From the NCBI GenBank assembly GCA_017601145.1, contig JAFNIV010000007.1, positions 1 to 62,869 on the forward strand: 62,869 bases of DNA, in the 5' to 3' direction. Under the pieces are notes generated by a model. That model was not told the origin of the DNA and did not search any database. It worked only from the letters and a program-made list of their open reading frames with translations. The translations under genes were made by a program, and so were the position numbers. Shown here piece after piece: positions 35,135 to 44,224 of this stretch. The stretch is from Candidatus Brockarchaeota archaeon (GTDB lineage Archaea; Thermoproteota; EX4484-205; JAAOZO01). Every line of letters begins with the position of its first letter. The stretch's first letter is position 1.

Positions 35135-36367
35135 ATGGAAACAACTATTAGCAAAAAACTGTTGGGAGAAATAGAAAGTTATAGAAGTGATGCAGCAAAA
35201 TTTTTGTCTAATTTAATTAGCTATGAAGCAATTGCTCCAGAGAATGGAGGCAAAGGTGAATGGGAAAAAGCTAACTTTATTCAGGCATTCCTTGAAAAGA
35301 TGGACTTTGATGAGATAGAAAGATACGATGCTCAGGATGATAGAGTTCCATCTAAAAGGAGGCCTAACATAGTAGCAAAGTATTTTGGGGAAAACAAAGA
35401 AAAGACTCTTTGGTTTGTTAGCCATATGGATGTTGTTCCTCCTGGAGCCTTAAGTTTGTGGAAAACAAATCCTTTTCAAGCATTTATAGAAGACGAAAAA
35501 ATTTATGGTAGAGGAACTGAAGATAACGGACAAGCCATAGTTTCCTCGATATTTGCTTTAAAAGCATTAGTTGACCTAAAGATAAAACCTAAGTTCAACG
35601 TTGCCCTAGCAGTTGTTTCTGATGAAGAAACGGGAAGTAAGTATGGCATAGAGCACCTTATTAAAAGTGGTTTGTTCAAAAAAGAAGACTTAGTTGTTGT
35701 CCCGGATGCTGGAAATGAAGAAGGAAGCGCAATTGAAGTTGCTGAGAAGAGCATACTTTGGCTAAAGTTCAGTGTAACTGGTAAGCAAACTCATGCAAGT
35801 ACCCCAAATAAAGGGATAAACGCTTCTCTCCTTGGTATGAAACTTGGAATAGAAGTTTACGAAATGCTAAAGTTAAAGTACAATTACTATGACAATCTCT
35901 TTGATCCACCGTTATCTACATTTGAGCCAACAAAAAAAGAAACTAACGTGGAAAACATAAACACAATTCCAGGAAGAGATGTTTTTTACTTTGATTGTAG
36001 AATATTGCCCAGCTACAATGTAGATGAAGTTTTATCTAGCATTAGGAAGTTTTGTTCTTTTTACGAGCAAATTTATCCTGTTGAAGTAAGGGTTGAAGAA
36101 GTAGCTAGAAGTGAAGCTCCTCCTCCAACAAGTGCAACTTCAGAAGTTGTTCAAAGACTAAAACAGAGTATAAAGCTGGTTAAGGGTATCGAAGCAAGAG
36201 TAGTTGGAATCGGAGGTGGAACATGTGCAGCTCATTTTAGAAAATCTGGAATTCAGGCTGCAGTATGGATGACCTCAGATTCAACTGCTCACCAGCCTAA
36301 TGAATATTGCAAATTGAGTAATTTAGTAAATGATGCAAAAGTTTTTTCATTAATGCCGATCATTTAA
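35135..36367 (+). CDS. M20-family metallopeptidase (ArgE/DapE/CPG2 type)
   Basis: 410 residues from the ATG at 35135, which has AGGTGAG eight bases upstream; the GTG at 35123 is inside that site. Metal-binding and catalytic blocks are complete: FVSHMDVVPPG (about 87-97, His and the D two residues later), GRGTEDNGQ (metal Asp), SDEETGS (catalytic Glu and metal Glu), VVPDAGN and a C-terminal TSDSTAHQPNEYC with the last His. M20 enzymes hydrolyse di- or acyl-peptides in the cytosol. Paired with the dipeptide epimerase; substrate unknown. Confidence 0.8.
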   Translation: METTISKKLLGEIESYRSDAAKFLSNLISYEAIAPENGGKGEWEKANFIQAFLEKMDFDEIERYDAQDDRVPSKRRPNIVAKYFGENKEKTLWFVSHMDVVPPGALSLWKTNPFQAFIEDEKIYGRGTEDNGQAIVSSIFALKALVDLKIKPKFNVALAVVSDEETGSKYGIEHLIKSGLFKKEDLVVVPDAGNEEGSAIEVAEKSILWLKFSVTGKQTHASTPNKGINASLLGMKLGIEVYEMLKLKYNYYDNLFDPPLSTFEPTKKETNVENINTIPGRDVFYFDCRILPSYNVDEVLSSIRKFCSFYEQIYPVEVRVEEVARSEAPPPTSATSEVVQRLKQSIKLVKGIEARVVGIGGGTCAAHFRKSGIQAAVWMTSDSTAHQPNEYCKLSNLVNDAKVFSLMPII

Positions 36368-36371
36368 AAAA

Positions 36372-37889
36372 TTAGAAATAGGTTGTTTTTTGCTCTACAA
36401 TATTTCTGAGAGTCATTGCACTTTTCCTCATCTTCCTTTCCTTAGTTTTAAGGTCTACTTCAAATAAACCAAATTTCATTGAAAACCCCTTTGCCCATTC
36501 GTAATTGTCAATTAGAGACCAATGAAAGTAACCCTTTAGATTAAACTTTCTTGTGTTTAGTATGTCTTCAACAATTCTAAGATGTTCAAAAATGTACTTT
36601 GATCTAAGTTTATCTTCAGAGTCAGCTACTCCATTTTCGGTTATATACACAGGTAATTTAAATTTTGAAGTCTTCTCAATAACTTCTTGAAGTCCTTCAG
36701 GATAAAACTCCCAACCAAAGTCCGAAGTTTCTCGCTTATCTATTGAAAGAGAGTTTGGTTTGCAGTATAGTCCATAACCTTCAACTAGCTCTGGTAAATA
36801 ATCAATTCCAATGAATGACTTAGCTAACAAGGAAAATTTTCCTCTCACAACAGCTCTACTGTAGTAGTTTATCCCTATCCAATCTAATCTATTAGCTAAG
36901 TGTCTCCTCTCTTTTTTGTTATTTTTTCTTTCTTGAAGTCTTTCGATTAGCTGACCAGAAGTTATAGCTTCAATAATGAATCTATTATGAAGAAAGTCCA
37001 TAAAATTAGCAGCGCTAACATCTGCTTTTGATTTTTTGTTCATAGGCTCAAATGGAATCATGTTGCTTACAATTCCCACTGTTGCAGAAGATGGACTTTT
37101 GTTGTCCGCTTTATAAGTATCAAATTTCTTTATTAAATCATAACTTCTAGCATGAGCTATAGCTAAGTTTATTGCTGCTTTGTTCATTGCATTAAGATTT
37201 TCCACTCCTGGTGGAAAGCCAGAAGCTTTTTGCGCATACCCCATTTCTACAACAACCATGGGTTCATTAAATGTTATCCAAAAATCAACAAGATTTCCAA
37301 GTTTCCATGCAATAAAAGCTGCATACTTACAAAATTCAATAACAGTTTTTTCGTCAATCCATCCTAACGCTCCTTTTTTTATTTTTGTTTTTCTGGCAAC
37401 TATTGGATCATGAATCCATAGAGGGAGAGTAAAATGATTTAAGCATACTAGAACTTTCATTTCTTTGTCTGTAATATCTTTAATTATTTGTTCATAATGT
37501 TTTAAAGCTTCCAAGTTTGCATTATTTTCTAACTCTTCTAAGTCTTTTTGTGCAATATCTATTTTAGAAATATATCCATTATCCTCTCTTTCTACTCCTG
37601 CATCGATTTTAAATGTAGGCTCTGGAAATATTCTACTCCATTCTATGTTTAATCTAAAAGCGTTTAATCCAAGATTCCTTGCTAGTTGATGGTCCTTTTC
37701 ATAGAGTTCCCAGTAGTTTATACCATCTTCTGGAAAGTCGCCGCTTACTAGTTTAGTTCTTATGTTTTCTTGGTCATGTACCCAGACAAACCAGTCTGAT
37801 TTATCGTCTATGTATTTTCTTTCTTTGTTTCCCATCTCAAACTGAAATCCAGATATGGAAACGCCCCACAAGAAATCCTCAGGAAACAT
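36372..37889 (-). CDS. GH1 beta-glycosidase
   Basis: 505 residues from the ATG at 37887-37889 (MFPEDFLWGVSISGFQFEMG is the normal archaeal GH1 start, and TTTATAAA lies about 25 bases upstream). Acid/base Glu209 is in TFNEPMVVVEMGYAQKA and nucleophile Glu418 in VYITENGVADSED. The retaining mechanism and the close likeness to Sulfolobus LacS (about 489 residues) indicate broad beta-gluco/galactosidase action in the cytosol. Divergent from an ABC-2 exporter. Confidence 0.9.
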   Translation of the reverse strand: MFPEDFLWGVSISGFQFEMGNKERKYIDDKSDWFVWVHDQENIRTKLVSGDFPEDGINYWELYEKDHQLARNLGLNAFRLNIEWSRIFPEPTFKIDAGVEREDNGYISKIDIAQKDLEELENNANLEALKHYEQIIKDITDKEMKVLVCLNHFTLPLWIHDPIVARKTKIKKGALGWIDEKTVIEFCKYAAFIAWKLGNLVDFWITFNEPMVVVEMGYAQKASGFPPGVENLNAMNKAAINLAIAHARSYDLIKKFDTYKADNKSPSSATVGIVSNMIPFEPMNKKSKADVSAANFMDFLHNRFIIEAITSGQLIERLQERKNNKKERRHLANRLDWIGINYYSRAVVRGKFSLLAKSFIGIDYLPELVEGYGLYCKPNSLSIDKRETSDFGWEFYPEGLQEVIEKTSKFKLPVYITENGVADSEDKLRSKYIFEHLRIVEDILNTRKFNLKGYFHWSLIDNYEWAKGFSMKFGLFEVDLKTKERKMRKSAMTLRNIVEQKTTYF

Positions 37890-37904
37890 GAAAGTTAACC
37901 CTAA

Positions 37905-37935
37905 AAAAGAGTTTATAAACACTCCTTAAATTCTC
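37905..37935. promoter_or_regulatory. Shared divergent promoter, GH1 and ABC-2 exporter
   Basis: Only 54 bases separate the two genes. The palindromic GTTTATAAAC (37911-37920) serves as TATA box for the minus-strand glycosidase, and CCTTAAATTC (about 37923-37932) sits close before the exporter start. Binding at one box would exclude the other, so the two genes may compete. Confidence 0.4.
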
Positions 37936-37943
37936 TTTTTCAT

Positions 37944-38954
37944 ATGAAAAGCTATTCGATTGTTACAAATGGAATAAGAAAAATTTACAAAAAGGAAGAG
38001 GGAAGCTTCCTTCCATTTAGAAAGAAAAGTTCTGAAGTTATTGTCGCTCTAAATAATGTTAATCTAAGTGTAGAAGAAGGCGAACTTTTTGGTTTGCTTG
38101 GACCAAATGGTGCTGGTAAAACAACTCTTGTGAAAATATTAAGCACTTTAATCATTCCAGATGAAGGTACAGCGCTAGTTAGTGGATATGACATTCTAAA
38201 GAATCCTGATAAGGTTAGAGCCTCAATTGGAGTAGTTTCTAGTGGTGAAAGATCCCTTTATTGGAAACTAACAGCTAAAGAAAACTTAGAGTACTTCGCT
38301 AGGTTGTACAAAGTCCCAGAAGAGGTCTCAAGAAAAAGAATTAAGGAATTACTTGCCATGATGGAGCTCGAAGATAGAGCTAATGAATTAGTTGAAAAGT
38401 ACTCTAGTGGGATGAAACAAAAGCTTGCAATTGCTAGAGCTATTCTTCATGATCCTAAGGTTTTACTCTTAGACGAGCCTACTATAGGCTTAGATCCAAG
38501 TTTTTCAAGAAGCATAAGAAATTTTATTAAGGAAGACCTCAATAGGAAGCAAGGTAAAACTATCCTCCTTACAACACACTACATGGATGAAGCAGAACAG
38601 TTGTGTGATAAGGTTGCATTTATAAATAAGGGGGAAATAGTTGCTCTAGATTCACCTGAAAAACTAAAAACTATGATTGGTAAAAATGAGGTTTTGAAAG
38701 TAACTGTAACAAACATAAGCGAAGAAACAATAAGTTCTTTAAAAAATTTATCCTTTGTAGAAAATTATAACTTCACATACGATAGTTCTACGGTTGAAAA
38801 AGCAACTATTAGACTCTATATGAAAGATGTTGAATCTAATCTTCAGGAATTGGTGGGCGTGTTTTCTAGAGCTGGATGTAAGATACTTTCAGTAAGCATA
38901 GAAAAGCCTACTCTTGAAGATGTTTTTGTAAAGCTTACAGGTGAAGCATTATGA
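37944..38954 (+). CDS. ABC-2 type exporter ATPase (DrrA/NatA-like)
   Basis: 336 residues. Walker A GPNGAGKTTLVKIL (about 51-64), signature YSSGMKQKLAIARA (about 153-166), Walker B VLLLDEPTIGLDPS (about 172-185) and switch region LLTTHYMDEAEQLCD are complete. The DrrA-like C-terminal extension (about 225-336), ending SIEKPTLEDVFVKLTG, is present. It couples to the two permeases that follow; the next ATG overlaps its stop. Substrate unknown. Confidence 0.9.
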   Translation: MKSYSIVTNGIRKIYKKEEGSFLPFRKKSSEVIVALNNVNLSVEEGELFGLLGPNGAGKTTLVKILSTLIIPDEGTALVSGYDILKNPDKVRASIGVVSSGERSLYWKLTAKENLEYFARLYKVPEEVSRKRIKELLAMMELEDRANELVEKYSSGMKQKLAIARAILHDPKVLLLDEPTIGLDPSFSRSIRNFIKEDLNRKQGKTILLTTHYMDEAEQLCDKVAFINKGEIVALDSPEKLKTMIGKNEVLKVTVTNISEETISSLKNLSFVENYNFTYDSSTVEKATIRLYMKDVESNLQELVGVFSRAGCKILSVSIEKPTLEDVFVKLTGEAL

Positions 38955-39829
38955 AATTGAGCAAAGATTTCATAAGAAGTTTAATCTTAGATTTAAAAGT
39001 TTCTACTTCAACAGCTAAGAAAGAGCTATTGATAAACTTCAGGTATTCTCTCTGGGTAATATTTTGGGCTGTAATGCCAGTTTTCTGGTTAACCCCCATG
39101 ATTTTTCAAGGTGAAGCTCTTATTGGAGGAAGATCTTCAAGCTCATTTGCTACATTGGCTGGAAATGCTGATTTCATAACATTTAACATAATTGGAAGCT
39201 CGTTATACGCGTATGTGATGTCAGCCCTCTGGGGAATGGGTCTCTCATTAAGAAGAGAGCAATGGAGTGGTACCTTGGAAACAGTAATGGTTTCTCCATG
39301 TAATAAATTCTTCATATTGCTTGGAAAGGCAATATCAGATAGTGTGCTTACTACTTTTTATGCCATAGTTCAGTTTATCTTGGCAAGTCTTTTATTTGGA
39401 GCAAGAATAAAACTAGAAAATCTTACTTATGCAATTTTAGTACTACTGCTTATGGTTTTTGCACTATATGGAGTTGGCTTTTTACTTTCAGGAATAATTC
39501 TGATGTACAAGGAACCAGGAGCTCTATTAAATTTCGTTAATACTTTTATCTCTATTATTTGTCCAGTTAACTATCCGTTAAAGGCATTAGTTTTTGTTTT
39601 TGAAAGTTTAGGCTATTACCTCTTACTAATAGGTTTACTTTTTCCACTTACTCCTGCATTAGAAGCGATAAGGACTTTTCTTTTACCTTCTTTTGACCCT
39701 TTAATAAGTACTACTCTAGCTCTGTTTTACTTAATAGTCGTTTCAATTATACTTTTAATTGCAGGGACATTTTTGTTTAATTACGTCGAAAAAAGGGTTA
39801 GAAGATCTGGTGTGCTTGGAACTTATTAG
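38951..39829 (+). CDS. ABC-2 permease subunit 1
   Basis: 292 residues and six hydrophobic segments. After an amphipathic N-terminus (KKELLINFRYSLWVIFWAVM), the block LRREQWSGTLETVMVSPCNK (about 97-116) is the typical ABC-2 permease cytosolic helix. The same block appears in the following gene (LRGEQWSGTLETTFLAPCSR), so the two arose by duplication and probably form a heterodimer. It overlaps the ATPase gene by four bases. Confidence 0.85.
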   Translation: MKLSKDFIRSLILDLKVSTSTAKKELLINFRYSLWVIFWAVMPVFWLTPMIFQGEALIGGRSSSSFATLAGNADFITFNIIGSSLYAYVMSALWGMGLSLRREQWSGTLETVMVSPCNKFFILLGKAISDSVLTTFYAIVQFILASLLFGARIKLENLTYAILVLLLMVFALYGVGFLLSGIILMYKEPGALLNFVNTFISIICPVNYPLKALVFVFESLGYYLLLIGLLFPLTPALEAIRTFLLPSFDPLISTTLALFYLIVVSIILLIAGTFLFNYVEKRVRRSGVLGTY

Positions 39830-39838
39830 GTGGTAGAA

Positions 39839-40669
39839 ATGAACGTATTAAACGAACTAAAAGTTATTTTAGCAGTGACAAAAAAAGAGTTGAAGCTATA
39901 TCTAAGATATCCGGTATGGGTTCTGTTCGATGCATTAATGCCATTGTTATGGGTTTTATCATCGATAATATATAGTAAAGCCTTAGTAGGATCTTCTTAT
40001 TCTATTCATCTAGCTACTTTAGCAACTACTGGAGACTATGTTTCTTTCATAGTAGTTGGAATGATAGTTTCTAGTTTTGCTTTTTCAACTTTGTGGGGGA
40101 TGAGTTATGCGCTGAGAGGAGAGCAATGGAGTGGTACCTTGGAAACAACATTTCTAGCGCCATGTAGTAGGTTTTCAATTCTTCTCGGGAAAGCGCTTAG
40201 CTCAATGTTAACAACTTCACTATGGGTTGTCTTACAACTTATTGTATCAACTTTAATTTTTAACCTAAACGTAAGGCTCATAAACTTACCAATTGCTCTA
40301 TTCTTACTGCTTATAGCTCTTCCAAGCTTTCTTGGAATAGGTTTTTCTTTGGCTGGAATAGTTTTAGAGTTTAAAGAACATAGTGCTTTCGTAAACTTCT
40401 TGACTGCTCTTTTCTCTTTACTTCTTCCAATTTCTTATCCATTAGTCGTTTTACCACCATTTTTAAGGTATTTTTCCTATTTGTTACCCCCAACTTATGC
40501 TATAGAAGGAATGAGAAACGTGCTAATACTTGATTCTAGCTTAAGTGAACTGATAAACCTTATTTTGCCTCTAATTTTCTTTGACATTTTTTGGTTATTG
40601 CTTGGATCTTTAGTATTTTTGGCAGAAGAAAAGCGAGTCATGAAGAAAGGCACACTAGGCTATTACTAG
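39839..40669 (+). CDS. ABC-2 permease subunit 2
   Basis: 276 residues from the ATG at 39839, which has AGGTGG five bases upstream; a GTG at 39830 is in the same site. Six hydrophobic segments, N-terminal KKELKLYLRYPVWVLFDALM and the LRGEQWSGTLETTFLAPCSR block as in subunit 1, ending EEKRVMKKGTLGYY beside subunit 1's EKRVRRSGVLGTY. Last gene of the exporter operon. Confidence 0.85.
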   Translation: MNVLNELKVILAVTKKELKLYLRYPVWVLFDALMPLLWVLSSIIYSKALVGSSYSIHLATLATTGDYVSFIVVGMIVSSFAFSTLWGMSYALRGEQWSGTLETTFLAPCSRFSILLGKALSSMLTTSLWVVLQLIVSTLIFNLNVRLINLPIALFLLLIALPSFLGIGFSLAGIVLEFKEHSAFVNFLTALFSLLLPISYPLVVLPPFLRYFSYLLPPTYAIEGMRNVLILDSSLSELINLILPLIFFDIFWLLLGSLVFLAEEKRVMKKGTLGYY

Positions 40670-40797
40670 TTGACAAAAATAAGATCTTTTGTCAAAATGA
40701 CGCTTTTTGTAATGGTTTTGTGTAATTTTTGACTATATGCCGGTTAATTTCTAGCAAAATTTATCTAGGACTCCTAAGCCTAAGTGGGCGATAAAAA

Positions 40798-41754
40798 ATG
40801 AAGCAGGTAATGTACCAAAAAATAGAAGATGCTGTAAGCTACCTGCAAAGAAGTGAACGTCTTCCAATCTTAAAAGTACAAACTACTGCTTTACATACAA
40901 TTGAAGAGTTCATGGTTTCTAGGGGTTTTATTCAGCTAATGCCCGTCATAACAGCTAAAGTTACAGATCCTCTAGGACCCGATCCAGGAAGCTCAGTAGT
41001 TCTAGTTCCTAGGATAAAGTACTACGATGAAGATTTAGTTCTAACACAGAGCATGATACTCCATAAACAACTTGCTTTGTTAAGCGGTGCTGATAAAATT
41101 TTTATAATGTCCCCAAACATAAGGTTAGAAAACAAAGCAAGAGGTAAAAGCGGAAAACATCTCTTTGAGTTTACTCAAATGGATTTTGAAATAAAAAATG
41201 GAACAATGGAAAATGTAATGGCATTGCTTGAGGATCTAGTTGTTGAAGTTATTTCATCAACTATTTCAGAAAGAGAGGATGACTTAAAAGAACTAAACAG
41301 AGAATTAGAAGTTCCGCCAAAACCATTCGAAGTTTATACTTCTCATGAATTAGAAGAAAAATATGGTAAAGATTGGGAATACTTAGCATCTCTTGAGCAT
41401 AAGTATCCGTTTTGGGTCACTTGTTTTAAAAGAGAATTTTATGATAGAGAAGATCCAAATAACCCTGGTCATTACAGAAACTATGATCTAATATATCCCG
41501 AAGGCTATGGGGAAGCTGCTTCAGGTGCCGAAAGAGAATGGCAATACAGTAAAATAATAGAGAGAATAACGAAAGATAATTTGAATCCAGAAGACTTTAA
41601 AGAGTACCTAGAAGTTGCTAAAAGAGGATTACTTTCTCAAAGTGCTGGTGCTGGAATCGGTATAGAACGCCTAGTAAGGTTTTTGACAGGTGCTAAGCAT
41701 GTAGGTGACGTTCAGCCGTTCAGGAGAGTTCCTGGAGAAGAAGTTATACTTTAA
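40798..41754 (+). CDS. Archaeal asparagine synthetase A (AsnRS-derived)
   Basis: 318 residues. It is a class II aminoacyl-tRNA synthetase catalytic core without an anticodon-binding domain: motif 2-like IMSPNIRLENKA ... FEFTQMDFEI (about 103-135) and motif 3 SAGAGIGIERLVRFL (about 281-295). This is the pattern of the archaeal AS-AR protein, an asparaginyl-tRNA synthetase relative that makes asparagine from aspartate, ATP and ammonia. A true AsnRS would have about 110 further N-terminal residues. Standalone gene. Confidence 0.82.
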   Translation: MKQVMYQKIEDAVSYLQRSERLPILKVQTTALHTIEEFMVSRGFIQLMPVITAKVTDPLGPDPGSSVVLVPRIKYYDEDLVLTQSMILHKQLALLSGADKIFIMSPNIRLENKARGKSGKHLFEFTQMDFEIKNGTMENVMALLEDLVVEVISSTISEREDDLKELNRELEVPPKPFEVYTSHELEEKYGKDWEYLASLEHKYPFWVTCFKREFYDREDPNNPGHYRNYDLIYPEGYGEAASGAEREWQYSKIIERITKDNLNPEDFKEYLEVAKRGLLSQSAGAGIGIERLVRFLTGAKHVGDVQPFRRVPGEEVIL

Positions 41755-42239
41755 CGTTTTTACTGTCATGGTTTCTTAGTTTGTTTAATCTTCGTAAGTT
41801 CATTCTTAAAGTTGAGCGAGTTGTTAATTTTTGCTGCTCGCTTATAGTTACCTTAAATTCTTAATTCATTTAACATTCTTCACAACTTTAGTGGAGCTTC
41901 TCATATCAATTCTAAGTTACATAAAAAAAGCAATCCTATACTAAGCATAGCTCACTTGCTAAAACTTCTACTCTTCTTAGCAAGTCTTATTTCAATTTTT
42001 GGTACCTCGTTTAAAAAGAGATAGTCAAAAACTAAATTTCTAGGCTTTTTCGTCTACTTTTTGTAAGAGTTCTTAAACTTTTAAAAATCTTAAACTTTTA
42101 TCGCTAAATTTGTTAACTTAAGGTTGTTTTTATAAAGTATTATACTTTATAAAACCTAATGAGAAAGGTTTAAATTCAGTAAAGCGTAAGCAGGGGTACT
42201 AAGCATCTAAACTGGGGGAAAACTTAATGGTGGCAAAAA
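41755..42239. other. 485-base intergenic region before the pyrophosphatase
   Basis: AT-rich. It contains the inverted repeat copy at 41921-42067. The right end has a TATA-like GGTTTAAATTC (42168-42178), a short leader and a GGTGG site just before the ATG at 42240. The left 165 bases (41755-41920) show no gene or clear structure that I can support. Confidence 0.5.
41921..42067 (-). repeat. 145-bp inverted repeat, copy 1, with a copy of the AAA/Lon gene tail
   Basis: Read on the minus strand, about 140 bases match 52245-52390 with only four differences that I can count. The match starts inside the last eight codons of the AAA/Lon gene (its KVDEKA-stop coding part) and continues through its 3' flank, with a stem-loop made of CTTGCTAA and TTAGCAAG. 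Here the coding part is orphaned, with no gene before it. It suggests a duplicated breakpoint of an inversion or a copy carried by a mobile sequence. Confidence 0.85.
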
Positions 42240-44222
42240 ATGGCAGAAATAGAATATGTTACATTACTCTCATGGCTTTTTTCGCTTCTCGCAATAGTTC
42301 TGTTAGTGAAGTATATTAGTTCAAAAAAGGTTCTCGATAAGAAAGTAAAAGAAGTTGGTGGCTTTATAAAAACTGCTGGTCTAGCTTACATTAAAAGGCA
42401 ATCTTTGTATGTTTTGATAGTTTCTTTAATCTTTTCTGTAGCTCTTTATTTTCTAAGTGGAATCCAAACTTCTGTTACTTTCATCGCAGGAAGTTTTCTT
42501 TCAACGTTGGCAGCTATGCTGAGCCTTAGAGTTGCCGTAGAAACAAACTTTAAAGTAACGGAAGAAAGTAAAAAGTCTGTAAAAGGTGCATTTAATCTAG
42601 CACTTTTGGGTGGAAGTATAACAGGACTTTCTGTTCTGAGTTTAAGTTTGATGGGACTACAGCTATTTTATGCAATCTTTAAAGATCCAAATTCTTTAGT
42701 TGGTTTTGGCTTCGGGGCAAGCTTAGCAGCGATTACTTCTCAAATTGGTGGTGGAATCTTTACTAAAGGTGCAGACATAGGAGCAGACTTAGTAGGGAAA
42801 ACTGAACTCAGGTTACCAGAGGATGACCCAAGAAATCCTGCAGTGATTGCTGATCTCGTTGGCGACAATGTTGGTGATTGCGCAGGAAGAGGGGCTGACT
42901 TATTTCAGTCAATAAGCTCTGACATAATAACTGGAATGTTAGTTGGACTAGCATTTACAGTAAAATATGGAAAGGACGCTCTGCTTATTCCTTTTCTTTT
43001 ACAAGCAATTGGTCTTATTGGGTCAGTATTTGGAATAATAACGATAGTAGCACTAAAAAGAAGTAGCCCGATGACAACATTTAATTTAGCAATTGCTGTA
43101 GCTTCTTTTTTTGATTCTTTAGCCATGTTAGTGATTTTTAATAGTGTAATAAACGATATAACATTATTTTACTCTGGGGTAAGTGGAATACTGATAACAG
43201 CTTTAGTGGGTTATGTGCTTCAATACTATACAAGAACTGAAGGGAAACCAATAGAGGATGTTTCTTCTAGCGCTGAAAGAGGTGCCGCCATAACAATACT
43301 ATCTGCATTTTCTTATGGTTTAGAAAGTCCAATTATGCCTGTAATTATGGTAGCCATCGCTGTTGTTTTTTCTTTTTATGTAAGTGGTTCTATTTATGGG
43401 ATAATGATTGCAAACATAGGTACGGATATGCTTTCTGCGCTTTTACTATCTATGGATAGTTTTGGACCAATAATAGATAATGCAAGTGGGATTGCTGAGA
43501 TGTCGAGTACAGGATATGAAGTAAGAAAAACATTAGAAAAGTTTGATACAGTAGGAAACACAATGAAGGCATATACAAAAGCCTTTGCCATAACTTCTGC
43601 AACAGTCTCTGGAGTTCTTTTATTCATTACCTACTACGAGCTAGCAGAAATAGCTAAGGTTAGGGTTCTTACTCCTTTAATGTTTGTTAGTTCTCTTTTA
43701 GGAGTTTCTTTACCATTTTTGTTTGCTTCAATTACGCTTAAGTCAGCAAAGAAGACAGCTTATGTTATGGTGGATGAAGTAAGGAAGCAAATAATAAATA
43801 ATCCAAAGATCTTGACTGGAGAAAGTACTCCTGATTATGCAAAATGTGTAGATATTTCAACTAAGTACGCTTTAAATGAAATGCTTCTTCCAACTTTACT
43901 TTCAATACTGTTAACTTTTCTCATAGGGATTATTTTTGGTAAAGAGTATCTGGGGACTTTTGTACTTGGAGCAATAACTTCTGCAGCAATTTTAGCTACA
44001 TCTTTAGTGATTATTGGCACTGCGTTGGATAATGCTAAAAAGAGATTTGAGATTACTTATGGAAAAAATTTAGAAGATGATGCAAGTAAAGAACATCATA
44101 AGGCAGTCGTTACTGGTGATACCTTTGGTGATGCTCTAAAGGATGTGGCTGGACCTGGAGTTGAGATACTTATGAAGCTAGTTGGGATTGCCGCGCTTTT
44201 AGTTCTTTCAATTGTAGCTTAA
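42240..44222 (+). CDS. hppA: Membrane pyrophosphatase, K+-independent H+-pumping type
   Basis: 660 residues with about 16 hydrophobic segments. The catalytic loops are intact: DIGADLVGKTE (about 180-190), DPRNPAVIADLVGDNVGDCAG (two parts, about 197-217) and, near the C-terminus, GDTFGDALKDVAGPGVEILMKL in two parts. The determinant segment reads GNTMKAYTK (about 439-447): a Lys at the place where K+-dependent enzymes have Ala, which marks the K+-independent proton-pumping class. It couples PPi hydrolysis to proton export. It pairs functionally with the PPi-type phosphofructokinase at 61628. Confidence 0.92.
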   Translation: MAEIEYVTLLSWLFSLLAIVLLVKYISSKKVLDKKVKEVGGFIKTAGLAYIKRQSLYVLIVSLIFSVALYFLSGIQTSVTFIAGSFLSTLAAMLSLRVAVETNFKVTEESKKSVKGAFNLALLGGSITGLSVLSLSLMGLQLFYAIFKDPNSLVGFGFGASLAAITSQIGGGIFTKGADIGADLVGKTELRLPEDDPRNPAVIADLVGDNVGDCAGRGADLFQSISSDIITGMLVGLAFTVKYGKDALLIPFLLQAIGLIGSVFGIITIVALKRSSPMTTFNLAIAVASFFDSLAMLVIFNSVINDITLFYSGVSGILITALVGYVLQYYTRTEGKPIEDVSSSAERGAAITILSAFSYGLESPIMPVIMVAIAVVFSFYVSGSIYGIMIANIGTDMLSALLLSMDSFGPIIDNASGIAEMSSTGYEVRKTLEKFDTVGNTMKAYTKAFAITSATVSGVLLFITYYELAEIAKVRVLTPLMFVSSLLGVSLPFLFASITLKSAKKTAYVMVDEVRKQIINNPKILTGESTPDYAKCVDISTKYALNEMLLPTLLSILLTFLIGIIFGKEYLGTFVLGAITSAAILATSLVIIGTALDNAKKRFEITYGKNLEDDASKEHHKAVVTGDTFGDALKDVAGPGVEILMKLVGIAALLVLSIVA

Positions 44223-44224
44223 AG

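Noticed and set aside
37944-40669. The ABC-2 exporter ATPase as motor of the FtsX fusions
   Set aside because: It has two dedicated overlapping permeases, and DrrA/NatA-type ATPases do not pair with FtsX-type permeases.
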